DNA of 64,000 nucleotides from Mesostigma viride. Taxonomy: Eukaryota; Streptophyta; Mesostigmatophyceae; Mesostigmatales; Mesostigmataceae. Below the pieces are notes generated by a model. The model was not told where the DNA came from, searched no databases, and was given only the letters and a program-made list of their open reading frames with translations. Below, in pieces: positions 34,022 to 43,937 of this stretch; positions within the stretch are counted from its first letter, which is position 1; each line of letters starts with the position of its first letter. The DNA lies in contig RPFO01000418.1 in assembly GCA_009746045.1 (NCBI GenBank), positions 1,181,582 to 1,245,581 of the forward strand, in the 5' to 3' direction. The position numbers and the translations under genes are program-made.

Positions 34022-34275
34022 AGTAACTACTTGCGTCTTGCGGCCAAGATACGCAGCCTGCCTCGAGAGGGCTGCGTATCTTTGCCGCAGCCTGCCTCAC
34101 CAGCTAAAAACCTTGCGGCCAAGATACGCAGCCTGCCTCCTCGAGGATATCCTCGAGGAGGCAGGCTGCGTATCTTGGCCGCAAGGTTTTTAGCTGGTGA
34201 GGCAGGCTGCGGCAAAGATACGCAGCCCTCTCGAGGCAGGCTGCGTATCTTGGCCGCAAGACGCAAGTAATTACT
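34022..34275. repeat. Near-perfect 254-bp palindrome
   Basis: Two 127-bp arms meet at GGAT|ATCC (centre 34,148/34,149). I see only one mismatch between the arms, near the outer end. The arms themselves contain repeats of CTGCGTATCTTGGCCGCAAG. It lies between the divergent starts of the two Harbinger-borne genes, and the left strand and right strand read identically. Confidence 0.9.
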
Positions 34276-34774
34276 TCCCCAGCTGCCGAGGCAGGCTGCG
34301 TACATTTTGGCGGCAAGTTCCCCAGCTGTTCGCTGCTTAGTGCTTTTAGGCAAGTTGTTGCAACGACTTCGCCACGTGACTGCCAACAGGGGCGCCTGCG
34401 TTCAAGTCTTCAGTGCGTGCCCTGGCGGCACATCATTATTACGTAAATAGCCGTGAAGCTTTCGGTACCTTAGCAGTTTATAGTTGGATTTATGGCAGAC
34501 AAGGCTGACTGCACGATATTATTTTGTGGTTTAACATTAAGTGACGCCGAAATGAATAGGCACGGAGCCGAAAAATAGCCGACGTAGTTGATTTGGAGAC
34601 GAGTTGTTAGCATTGATGACAAAAATGGGATTAGGTTTACACAGGACAGTAATAGGCGCTGAGCTGCTTACTCCGTCTTATGAGGTCCGGCATCCATTCA
34701 GCGCCGGGGGAGTCCTGCTTTTGGTTTAGGTTGAAACTTTTATAAATGTTAGAGATAAAGGCTAGGATAGCAAA

Positions 34775-37341
34775 ATGGCCGAACATGTCGAGTGGGACGG
34801 AGGTATTGTCTCCGACTCGGAGGACGATGACGATTTTGCGTACCATGACGGAGGGCTCGGTCGTGCTATACTGGCATCCCACGTGCCAAATGCTCTGCAA
34901 CACCGACGTCCCCTGGCCCCCCATGTTGGTGGGGGTGGTGAAGAAGGTCGGTAGAGCAGCCTGCCGATGAGGGGGGCAGCGAGCCTCACCTGGTCCTCTC
35001 TGTATACCGTGCCAGGAGCATGACCGATGCTTGGCATCAGTGGGACCCGAACAGCGCCACATGGCCTCTGCCGAGCAAGTCGTCCGCAAACTCCCACACA
35101 GTCACCATCGCAGCATCCGAGGTCATCCTCACCTATTGGATCCCGGCGAAGAAGCCCACCTCGCGCCACTTGGTGTCTTTGGATGCCAAGAAAAAGCTGT
35201 CTGCTGCGTGCCTGGCCGCGCTCAAGCAGGTGCCAAGGGACGCAGGTCACCCGACGATTGACTGGCAACTAGCTTCAACTCCCAAGGGTGTGGTGCGCAT
35301 GGCTGAACGTTGCTGGCAAACGATCTTGGAGCAGGTGATGGGTGGCAAGCTCTGCCTGGTAGGACAACTTGTGTGCAGCTATGAGATTGTGCACGAGTCC
35401 GTTGGCGGCCGCACAGTGAACCGTCCTAGAAGATTCCATGGTCAAGTGGCAGCTGTGGACACGGAACATGGCAAGGTGGCTATGTTTTGGGGTGCTCAAT
35501 GGGAAGAGCTGGCGGTGACGTGTGTGGACCTCCCAGAATTGGGGAAGAAAATCTGTGGATGCCCCGGTGTGTCCGTCCCTCCTCTGCAAGCGTCTGAGAT
35601 CGCCGTTGCCGAGTCCCGCTTACGTGCGGAGGTGCACGCTGCGCTGACCAGCGCAACTGCGCGCAGCTCGCCTGAGGCAGCGCGCGGCACGGCCGACACA
35701 ACTAAGCGCAAGCCGCCTGCGCCTGCAGCAACCAGCACAGCCACGCGCAACCCACGTGCGGTGGCGACCAACTTGCGCGCAGCAGTGCGCGCCCTGAATG
35801 ATAAGGCTGCAAGTGACTTGCGTGCGCCCGCGCGTGCGGCCACCGGCGCGGCTGCACCTGCCAACTCGCCTGCGCCTGCACTCACGACCACCGGCGCGGC
35901 TGCACCTAGCAAGTCGCCTACGCCCGCGCGCGCGGCAGCCGGCGTGGCTGCACCTGCCAACTCGCCTGCGCCTGCGCGCGCGGCAGCACCTGCCAACTCG
36001 CCTGCGCCTGCGCCTGCGGCCACCGGCGCGGCTGCACCTGCCAACTCGCCTGCGCCTGCGCGCGCGGCAGCACCTGCCAACTCGCCTGCGCCTGCGCGCG
36101 CGGCCACCGGCGCGGCTGCACCTGCCAACTCGCTTGCGCCTGCGCGCGCGGCAGCACCTGCCAACTCGCTTGCGCCTGCGCGCGCGGCCACCTGCGCGGC
36201 TGCACCTGCCAACTCGCTTGCGCCTGCGCGCGCGGCAGCACCTGCCAACTCGCCTGCGCCTGCACTCACGACCACCGGCGCGGCTGCACCTAGCAAGTCG
36301 CCTACGCCCGCGCCTGCGGCCACCGGCGCGGCTGCACCTGCCAACTCGCCTGCGCCTGCGCGCGCGGCAGCACCTGCCAACTCGCCTGCGCCTGCGCGCG
36401 CGGCCACCTGCGCGGCTGCACCTGCCAACTCGCTTGCGCCTGCGCGCGCGGCAGCACCTGCCAACTCGCCTGCGCCTGCACTCACGACCACCGGCGCGGC
36501 TGCACCTAGCAAGTCGCCTACGCCCGCGCCTGCGGCCACCGGCGCGGCTGCACCTGCCAACTCGCTTGCGCCTGCGCGCGCGGCAGCACCTGCCAACTCG
36601 CTTGCGCCTGCGCGCGCGGCAGCACCTGCCAACTCGCTTGCGCCTGCGCGCGCGGCAGCACCTGCCAACTCGCCTGCGCCTGCGCGCGCGGCAGCACCTG
36701 CCAACTCGCTTGCGCCTGCGCGCGCGGCAGCACCTGCCAACTTGCCTACGCCCGCGCCTGCGGCCACCGGCGTGGCTGCACCTGCCAACTCGCTTGCGCC
36801 TGCGCGCGCGGCAGCACCTGCCAAACTCGCCTGCGCCTGCGCCTGCGGCCACCGGCGCGGCTGCACCTGCCAACGTACTCGCTTGCGCCTGCGCGCGCGG
36901 CAGCACCTGCCAACTCGCTTGCGCCTGCGCGCGCGGCAGCACCTGCCAACTTGCCTACGCCCGCGCCTGCGGCCACCGGCGTGGCTGCACCTGCCAACTC
37001 GCTTGCGCCTGCGCGCGCGGCAGCACCTGCCAACTCGCCTGCGCCTGCGCGCGCGGCCACCTGCGCGGCTGCACCTGCCAACTCGCTTGCGCCTGCGCGC
37101 GCGGCAGCACCTGCCAAACTCGCCTGCGCCTGCGCGCGCGGCAGCACCTGCCAACTCGCCTGCGCCTGCGCGCGCGGCCACCTGCGCGGCTGCACCTCCC
37201 GACTCGCCTGCGCCTGCGCGCGCGGCAGCCGGCGCGGCTGAAGAAGATATGTTGTCTGATTCCCGTCGTCGCCGGGCACACCGTTACATAGTGTGTCCGG
37301 ACAGCGATAGCGATGGAGCCCCGGAGGCTATGGAAACATGA
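34775..37341 (+). CDS. Harbinger-borne Ala/Pro repeat protein
   Basis: ATG at 34,775 opens an acidic leader (SDSEDDDDFAYHDGG). Near 34,945 one base seems missing; the next frame (SVEQPADEGG ... LSVYRARSMTDAWHQW) runs into the main frame without a stop. A folded region of about 190 residues follows (YWIPAKKPTSRHLV, RMAERCWQTILEQV, GQVAAVDTEHGKVAMFWG). Then comes a very long Ala/Pro array of 12-residue APARAAAPANSP units. The tail is acidic/basic (EEDMLSDSRRRRAHRYI). Small indels around 36,825-37,120 shift the array in and out of frame. A TATAAAT sequence lies about 35 bp before the ATG. Unknown function. Confidence 0.55.
35826..37215. repeat. 36-bp coding minisatellite (AAAPANSPAPAR)
   Basis: Tandem GCACCTGCCAACTCGCCTGC-type units of 36 bp, with 42-bp variants containing ACCGGC, are arranged in higher-order blocks. 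For instance the block from ACTCACGACCACC is repeated at 35,881, 36,261 and 36,480. Indels at CCAAACTCGC (36,829 and 37,109) break the frame. Confidence 0.85.
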
Positions 37342-38096
37342 AGTCGCGGTTGCTACCATTGTTGCTACCAATGATTTCTATGTGTGCACCATGGCTGCCA
37401 ACATTGCTGCTTCCTTTGCTGCTTCTCCGCTGATATGCCGTGCTTTTGATTCACTCTCTGCCATGCATGCCAGTATAGTGCTGCCACCATTGTCATGATG
37501 TAACTTGTCAACACCAATGCATGTTCTGATTCTGATGTGATTGATTATATTCCTGGCCTGCATGAGTCTGTTGAGGTTGTTTGTCGCTGCTGCGGCTGCT
37601 ATGACCATTACTAGTGTGCTCATGTGAGTTTTTTGCCATGTCCATTTGCGCAGTCATGGAGCATTTCAAGGTTTGCCCGAGATTTACGAGACCCAAGTGT
37701 CAGTCATTTTCCGCGAAGCCGCGATATAATCCCTGACAGAAACTGGCAAAAACCACATGGAACATATGCAGAATCCTCCTTGATAATGTCTCATGTAGTA
37801 GATACATTCCAGCCTTTGCAATTACAATCACGTCACTAAATTTTTAAGTATGCAAAATTACAAGCTGTGAGTGCAATTGTCTCTACTCATCATAAGATAC
37901 CAGCTTGACAATCATGAATGCCCATTTGGTTACAGCATATAAGGCAACTTGTCATTATATAACACAATTATTGACTTGAAACTCCTCGACCAATGCAAAA
38001 ATTTGCCCAAACCTTCTATCAAACTATTTTGGGAAGTCCACAGCATCCAAAAAACACATTTTTCAAATTTTCATTTAGGACAGACCTGCAGCCTCC
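37342..38096. other. 3' flank of the Harbinger-borne gene
   Basis: No gene is seen. AT-richer than the coding part, running to the right inverted repeat at 38,097. Confidence 0.4.
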
Positions 38097-38129
38097 CAAA
38101 TCTGTCCTAACCCAAACAAACCACCCTAA

Positions 38130-39000
38130 GCAGGGAGCTACTCTCTGCTGAGATGCCATGTGTACACCAGCTATAGCCTAGCCACATACCTTCCACCCCA
38201 TATGTCATGCAGGCCTTCTAGGCCCTCTCCTCAAGCCGCCTTGTGTGCTTGTGCTTGTTTAGGAGGCATGAACCATAATGGCGGTGCAGGTGCCCTTGTG
38301 CACCCAGAGCAGGTGATAGTTGTACATCCTACACCTGCAGGTTGTCGCACTGATTGTATTACAAACCCATAGATGCCCCTACCTCCAGCTCCGGCAGACC
38401 AAGGCGGGCCAGCCGGTGTACTGGAAGGGGGCGGCCATCTACGTCGGCCACAAGCCCTGGCAGGCGACCCCCGCGACCCCAGCGACTCCAGACGCCCCAG
38501 CTTAGGGGAATACAGCAGTAGTAGTGTAGCATAGATAGACCGTGGCCTGATGTACATGTACGCCTCCTAGAGGCACTATCCCAGCTACGCCACGCGCTTT
38601 ATTTAATCATGTACATGTGTGCCTACGATGAGCCACACTCCAGATGATGCCTAGCTTTATTTAGTTATGCTGTGCCCATGCAGAGAGTTGCTCTCTGCTG
38701 AGATGCCACGCTCTAGTTTTTGTATAGCCATGATGATCTTCCCCCTCACAGGCATGCTCCCCCCCTTACCCGGGCATAGCGTGATAGACCATGAGGGTGT
38801 AGGTGCCCTGGTGCACCTAGAGCAGGGGTCCTTTACATCCCCACCCTTGCAGGAAGTAGCTTAGGATGTATGATAGGCCATATGCCCCCTCTCAAGGGCT
38901 ATGTGCTACATATACTCCCAACGGAGTTATGTTACAATTCAATAGATGCCCCTTTCTCAGGGCTATGTGTTACATATGCTCCCCACGGAGCTATGATTTA
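38130..39000. other. Spacer with diverged duplication and a possible exon
   Basis: A segment starting GCTACTCTCTGCTGAGATGCCA at 38,137 recurs diverged at 38,688; both copies go on to GGTGCCCT...GTGCACC. A short frame at 38,383-38,505 (TKAGQPVYWKGAAIYVGHKP) could be a terminal exon, because it is preceded by CCTCCAG, but nothing else supports it. Confidence 0.3.
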
Positions 39001-40304
39001 AATTAATTAATTAAGTAGCTTCCATCATCATTCCGTCATCATTCCGTCATCGCGGCTCACAGAAGGGCACCAGCCTTATGCTGGCATCTGCCACCCCTAT
39101 AGTGACCCTATAGTGACCGCGGCCTAGGGTGGGGTATCACCCTAAACCCTAAACCCTAAACCCTAAACCCTAAACCCTAAACCCTAAACCCTAACACTGT
39201 CTCCAGACACCCACGGCATCCCCCCACCCTGGCTATCACCCTCCCACTGTGACTAAATTTACTAAGTTTACTATGGGTTTTTGGTTTTTTTTCTAGGAAA
39301 TTCAAGCCAGCTGCCGTGAGGTCAAGGTGCTACAGGTGCCGTGTGGTACAAGGTAGCTATAGTGACCTTATAGTGACCATGGTGGTAGACTCTTATGCTG
39401 GCATCCCAGGGTGACTAAATTTACTAAGTTTACTATGGGTTTTTGGTTTTTTTTCTAGGAAATTCAAGCCACCTCCCATCACCCTCGTGGTCATGCAACA
39501 CACTAGTGGAGAAAGCCTGAGCAGAATTGCTCCGACCCCCTGATACAATGACACTAGTGTTGCATGTAATTTTAGTTTCCCACGGGAGTAGCTATAGTGA
39601 CCTTATAGTGACCATGGTGGTAGACTCTTATGCTGGCATCCCAGGGCGACTAAATTTACTAAGTTTACTATGGGTTTATGGTTTTTTTTCTAGGAAATTC
39701 AAGCCACCTGCCATGAGGTCGAAGTGGTGACACAACTGGTTGAGGGCCATGTGGGAGATGGACTAAGTCATTTCCCGTGGGAAACTACGTTTACTAAGTT
39801 TACTATGGGTTTTGGGTTTTATTCCTAGGAAATTAATTCAGGTGTGCACCACCAAAAACATGTCTGAATTTCCCAAAAAAAGAACCCCCAAAAAACTTAG
39901 TAAATATAGTCTCCCACGACAAATGGTCATGAAAACGTAGTTTCCCACGGCAAAATGACCAATAAATCCATCTCCCACGGAAAAGGCCATGGGGGCCGGC
40001 CAGCGGGGATGCAGCGGAGGGGCGCGGACTGCCAAGCAGTGGCGGACTGCCAGGTGGTGGTGGGCCTCGGTTGTGAGGGCTTGCTGTGTTTTCTCGTGGT
40101 AAACTATATTTACTACTAAATTGATATTTTCAGTTGGAAATGGAGGTTTTATTCGATGTGAGTGAGAGTGCATGCACAGGCTTGCATAATTTCCCGCAGA
40201 CAAAACCCAAAACCTGTAGTTAGCTTAGTAAATTTAGTAAGGTGCTGGAGGGTCGAGCAGTGCGTGGGAGTTGGCGGACCCGGCGAGGGCCGCGCGGCGG
40301 GGTG
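39001..40304 (+). repeat. PLV left terminal inverted repeat
   Basis: 1,304 bp, pairing with 56,604-57,907; identity is very high, with single differences such as TGGTAAAC/TGGGAAAC near 40,096. It begins AATTAATTAATTAAGTAGC. Inside are plant-type telomere repeats and a diverged 235-bp duplication (39,355 and 39,590). Four copies of a GACTAAATTTACTAAGTTTACTATGGG-type segment and many TTCCCACGG motifs are also present. A 121-codon frame at 39,838-40,203 (minus) overlaps the motif-rich part and is doubtful. Confidence 0.95.
39140..39194 (+). repeat. CCCTAAA telomere-type repeat in left TIR
   Basis: Seven perfect CCCTAAA units plus a partial one lie 139 bp from the outer end of the left TIR. This is the Arabidopsis-type telomere unit, also used by many green algae. 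Confidence 0.95.
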
Positions 40305-40587
40305 TGCAGAGTGTTAGGGTTTATTACTCTGTGTAACCTCTGGAAACTCAGACGACCTATGCAAGAATCCCACACGACCTGTGTCGATGCATAAGAGGTT
40401 TACTCTGGATTTTTAACCTGCAGTTAGAACTGCAATTCGAGACGAAATGAAAATTGTTTTCAGCATATATTGACGCGTTTTATACTGCATAAACGAATTC
40501 ATTAAAAAATATAACACGTTTACATTCGTTATCAGCTCGACAAGAGCGAAATGGCAAGCTCGTTGCCGTCGTCAACAAGACGACAAT
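40305..40587. other. Spacer between left TIR and first PLV gene
   Basis: No gene is seen. A short perfect hairpin GTCGTC-AACAA-GACGAC lies at 40,569-40,585, just past the stop of the minus-strand gene. It could act in 3' end formation, but that is a guess. Confidence 0.35.
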
Positions 40588-41159
40588 CTACTCCTTGTCC
40601 TTGGAGTGTCCAGTCAGGCTCTTCACGTACGAGGCGGAGTTCTTCTTGTCGCCATGGCCGTGGGAGCTTGACGCTCCCTCGCGGCTCCTCTTCCTGCCAT
40701 TGGAAGTGGCGGTCTTTGCGTCCTCGAAACCCTTCTTTACCTCCTCCCATGCCCTGTAGAGCGCAATGGGGGAAATGCCTGGCTGGCGCTTGGACTTGGA
40801 GAAGCCATTGAGGAAATCGTCAACCATCTTAACGCACCCGTCGGCTTGGTCGAGGCGAATCCACTCGCAGCGGTCCTCGACCTTCCTCGGCTTTGCCGCA
40901 TTCTTCTCGTAGACCCACTCGACGCAAATTTTTGGCGTCTTGCGGTCGACATCGTCATATCCGGCGTCGTGAATCTTGAAGACCTCGCAGGTAGGTCCGG
41001 TGCCTCCAACAGCACCTTCGTTTCCGGAAAGAAGGGAGACCTTGTGCGTCAGGTGTGCGAGCTGGTCAGATATCTTTGTCTGGCCGTCCTCGAGACCATC
41101 GAGGATTTTTCCAAGCATTGCCAACGCTTCTCGCAAGGCCCTGCGTTTCGGGAAGCCAT
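40588..41159 (-). CDS. PLV hypothetical protein, basic tail
   Basis: Most of the gene is one minus-strand frame. The helical N-terminus (LREALAMLGKILDGLEDG) is followed by a Cys/Trp-containing middle (KICVEWVYEKNAAKPRKV, CEWIRLDQADGCVKMVDDF). The C-terminus is a basic serine-rich tail with a nuclear-signal-like KRSREG. The best start is the ATG at 41,159 (GCC ATG G context), which needs one extra base in the GGGCC near 41,140. Otherwise translation would start at the in-frame ATG at 41,118. It is the outermost gene of the minus-strand block. No family is recognised. Confidence 0.6.
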
Positions 41160-41500
41160 GGCTACCGGCAGAGAGCTTGCAACGTGAGATGCGTGACTTG
41201 CACGTGATTTTGCCTATTTGTGCACAATGTGCCAAGGTCCGTTACGTCTGCTGGCACGGCCTGGACAGGACGCGAAGGTGGCTGGACTTGTACAAGTGTC
41301 GAACTTGGCTAAATTTCGGAGCGATGCAAGTCTAAGGTGGCCTCTACCACGTGGCGAGTTCTGGGACGTGAATTTAGGTAAAAAGACTCGTAAGCGTGCG
41401 AGTAATCAACTGGGTCACTTGTCAAGCGCCTGAACGAAGATTCTAGAGTGTCCACGAGAGTGAATTTTCCGAAGCAACCACCCATATATATGCGTAGAAA
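41160..41500. other. PLV intergenic region
   Basis: No gene is seen. A TATATATA stretch lies at about 41,485-41,493. Confidence 0.3.
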
Positions 41501-42006
41501 TTACTTGCCATGACAATTGCACTTGTTGAACCCGCGAATCTTTTCAAAACGTAGGATGCACAAAAAACCACGTCTGCAACGGGGGAATTGAGTCTCGTTT
41601 CCGTCAAGTCTGTCAATGTACGACGCTCCTACCGTAATATGTCCTCCGTTTCTGAACAGGTGTGGGTTCTTTAGGTTAAAAAACGCGTGTTCGTTGATCA
41701 TGGCGTAAGAAAAGATGTCCCCGTCTGATCCACCCATGACAGTCTCTGTGCATAAAACAATGCAATCCTGTTGGTTATGCTCACCACCGGAGAAACTCGG
41801 GGAAACAAGCCCGACAATAGCATGGTCCTCATCAAAAGGTACTGCGTCAACGTAGGCATAATGCACACCACCACGCCATGTACTGTCAATGATGGGCGCC
41901 CTCGGGTCTGGTTTGATTCTAAATTGACGTAACCCGGTGGTGGAGTCAATCACGTTTTCAGAGGCATTGGAATCTAGCACTATTTGATAATAGGTGGGTA
42001 TTCCAT
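41501..42006 (-). CDS. PLV hypothetical beta-rich protein
   Basis: The minus-strand frame has no in-frame ATG near its 5' end (about 41,980). An ATG at 42,006 joins it if one A is added to the AAA near 41,985, giving a natural start (MEYPPIIK). The product, about 167 residues, is rich in beta-type segments (FRIKPDPRAPIIDSTW, VHYAYVDAVPFDEDHAIVGL, GGHITVGASYIDRLDG) and ends KCNCHGK. Length and composition would suit a small jelly-roll or minor virion protein, but no family motif is seen. It lies 33 bp downstream of the adhesin-like gene and probably shares its transcript. Confidence 0.6.
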
Positions 42007-42039
42007 TGCTTTATTACAAATTGGAAGAGATAATAGTTT

Positions 42040-43712
42040 CTACGCTGGGATGGCGGCGGGAGTGCCCCACTTGGCAACAAGATACCCGCGGATCCGTTCA
42101 AGTTCCGCTGACGTCTTGGCGGTGTTGTAGATAAGGATCTCGCCAATCCACCCGTCAAAGGCACGACTCGCGTTGGATGTCTCCTCCAATAGCGAGATTT
42201 CCTGAACCAGTTGTAGGGTCCGATCCCATTCTGTTATAACCAGCTCGTCCGTCGAAGCGGGTGAAAAGTGCGTTTGTACTGCTGTTGCATGAAAGCGCCA
42301 GGACGTGTGCCTTGTTGTCAAAGAACTGAGCCCTGGTGCTCACGGTTTCGTATACAGACCGGGAGCGAATAGGAGAACGGTCTGTACCTCTGACTGATAA
42401 GACATGAGATAACATTGCCGTTCGACGATCCAAGCATATAACCTCTAATACCCGTAAACCCCTATTTCTGGATACGTTGCAGTCGTTAGCTGTTTGGCGA
42501 CTAAAACACTCGCACTTACCCCGACCGCGTTCCAGAAATTGTTCACGGACTCCAACAAGCCAGACCGCGAGTTAATAAAGCGGAGGGACCGTTTCGAGTT
42601 CAGCTCCGCCGTATCCAGTGTCGGGCACTTGGCGGAAGTTGCCTGCGTCACGTGGTACCCGTTCGGCCCTTGTCGTTCACGCGCATCACGTTCCCCCTGC
42701 CGTGTTTTGCTGGGTTGTGCCCGACGTGTCGCTGAACACCGTGGCGCTGTCGACGGATCGTACCACGCAACAGCTGGGTCTGTTGCCGGGTTGTAATAGT
42801 ACGTGAATGACAGCGTGTTGGATGATGCATTTCCAAGCCCTGACGTTGCGCCCGTCACGGCGCCCGCGCCCACGCTTACCGTCGTCGAAGTCCGACATGG
42901 TAGTGGTCACATCGAATGTGTACGTGGCACCGCTTCCCAGCAAGTTGGACACGGTTCCGTTGGTCACGGCGATGTCGCCCAACGTGAACCCAGTGACCGA
43001 TGTGCTAAAAGTGGCCGTGATCGGATAAACAGCACCCGTCGGAGTTCCGGACGCAAGAGTCACCGACGGATTTGCCGAGTACGTGAACGACAGTGTGTTA
43101 GATGCCGCGTTGGCGTTCCCTGTCGATGCGTCCACAACAGCGCCCGCGCCACGCTGACGTTCGTGAAGAATTGGCGATGGTTGGCGTCACTTGGAAGGCG
43201 TACGACGCCCCACTTCCGGTCAGGTTGGCGGCGGTCCCGTTGGTCACGGTGATATCGCCCAACGCGAACCCCGTCACCGACCTGCTGAACGTGGCTGTCA
43301 CGTCCACGGGTGATGAGGATGGCGTCAAGCCCGCGGTCGTCGCGAGGGTTACCGTTGGAGGTGGCGAATACGTGAAGACTAACGGAGTTGCTGCGGTGTT
43401 GCCGGTTCCTAGCACGCTGCTTGCTGCGTTCCCTCCAACAGTGACTGTTGTCAGTGAATAAGCTACAGCTGGAGTCACAGAGAATGTGTAAGAGGCGCCG
43501 CTACCCGTTAAACCAGATGCAGTACCATTTATGACAACGATATCACCCAAGGTGAACCCGGTGACTGTTTCGCTGAATGCTGCTGTCATTGTAATCGGTA
43601 CCGCGCTAGGATACAGTCCGTGTGTAGTTGTTAACGTGATTGACGGCGCTGTCCTTGCCGGTTTGCGCTTCTTGCGAATCAAAGCAGGACAAATACCATA
43701 ATCAAACGACAT
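42040..43712 (-). pseudogene. PLV adhesin-like gene: bacterial Ig repeats plus LamG/ConA domain
   Basis: From ATG at 43,712 there are three tandem Ig-like repeats with the hallmark (SVTGFTLGDITVTNGTASNL, SGASYTFSVTP) of bacterial Big_12-type domains. A concanavalin/LamG-like region follows (VAWYDPSTA, KCPTLDTAELNSKRSLRF, FDGWIGEILIYN, RGYLVAKWG). The reading frame changes at about 43,150, 42,880, 42,745, 42,690, 42,665, 42,435 and 42,240. Either the gene has decayed or the assembly lost bases repeatedly. Such domains are used for carbohydrate or surface binding; a role in host attachment is inferred. It lies among the capsid genes. Confidence 0.7.
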
Positions 43713-43738
43713 GGAGCTAATATAATATCATCGTCACA

Positions 43739-43909
43739 TTATTTTTTAGAGTTTGGTAGCGGATACTTGAAGGTGGGGAGAAGGGGCAATGCTCGTCTAG
43801 CTGGCATTGTCATGGACAGACCAGAATCTGCCATTTCAGGAATGTCAAAAATCAACTTCAACCTGTTAAACGGATTAGCTGTGATGCTAGGGTCTCGAAA
43901 GTAGTCCAT
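43739..43909 (-). CDS. Small PLV protein, 56 residues
   Basis: An uninterrupted frame starts at ATG 43,909 (MDYFRDPSITANPFNRLKLI) and ends PLPNSKK at a TAA. It fills the gap between the capsid gene and the adhesin-like gene exactly and is preceded by an AT-rich TATATA stretch (43,929-43,936). The composition (Pro, Arg, Leu) is not obviously random. No family is recognised; a small virion or core peptide is possible. Confidence 0.5.
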   Translation of the reverse strand: MDYFRDPSITANPFNRLKLIFDIPEMADSGLSMTMPARRALPLLPTFKYPLPNSKK

Positions 43910-43937
43910 CGTTTGTCATTACACACGTATATATTTT

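Larger units (their letters stand above)
29876..38126. mobile_element. PIF/Harbinger-like DNA transposon, 8.25 kb
   Basis: A 30-bp perfect terminal inverted repeat starts GGGTGGTTTGTTTGGG (29,876-29,905; inverse 38,097-38,126). It is flanked by TAA on both sides (29,873-29,875; 38,127-38,129). A TWA duplication and GGG...GTTTGGG ends are typical of PIF/Harbinger and Tourist elements. Just inside the ends, CATTTAGGACAG-CCTGCAG occurs in the same orientation at both sides. It carries two divergent repeat-rich genes but no recognisable DDE transposase or Myb-like protein. Confidence 0.75.

Noticed and set aside
33959-34386. Two identical small proteins on opposite strands
   Set aside because: Both frames arise from the palindrome and have no independent support.
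35496-37279. Minus-strand and alternate-frame genes over the Ala/Pro array
   Set aside because: Repeat-driven; the plus-strand frame has a non-repetitive N-terminus and a natural end.
39140-39194. Chromosome end
   Set aside because: Only seven units, present in both inverted repeats of an internal element with sequence continuing on both sides.
39838-40203. 121-codon gene in the PLV TIRs (also 56,705-57,070)
   Set aside because: Composed of the TTCCCACGG motif region, no protein-like features, and duplicated only because the TIR is duplicated.
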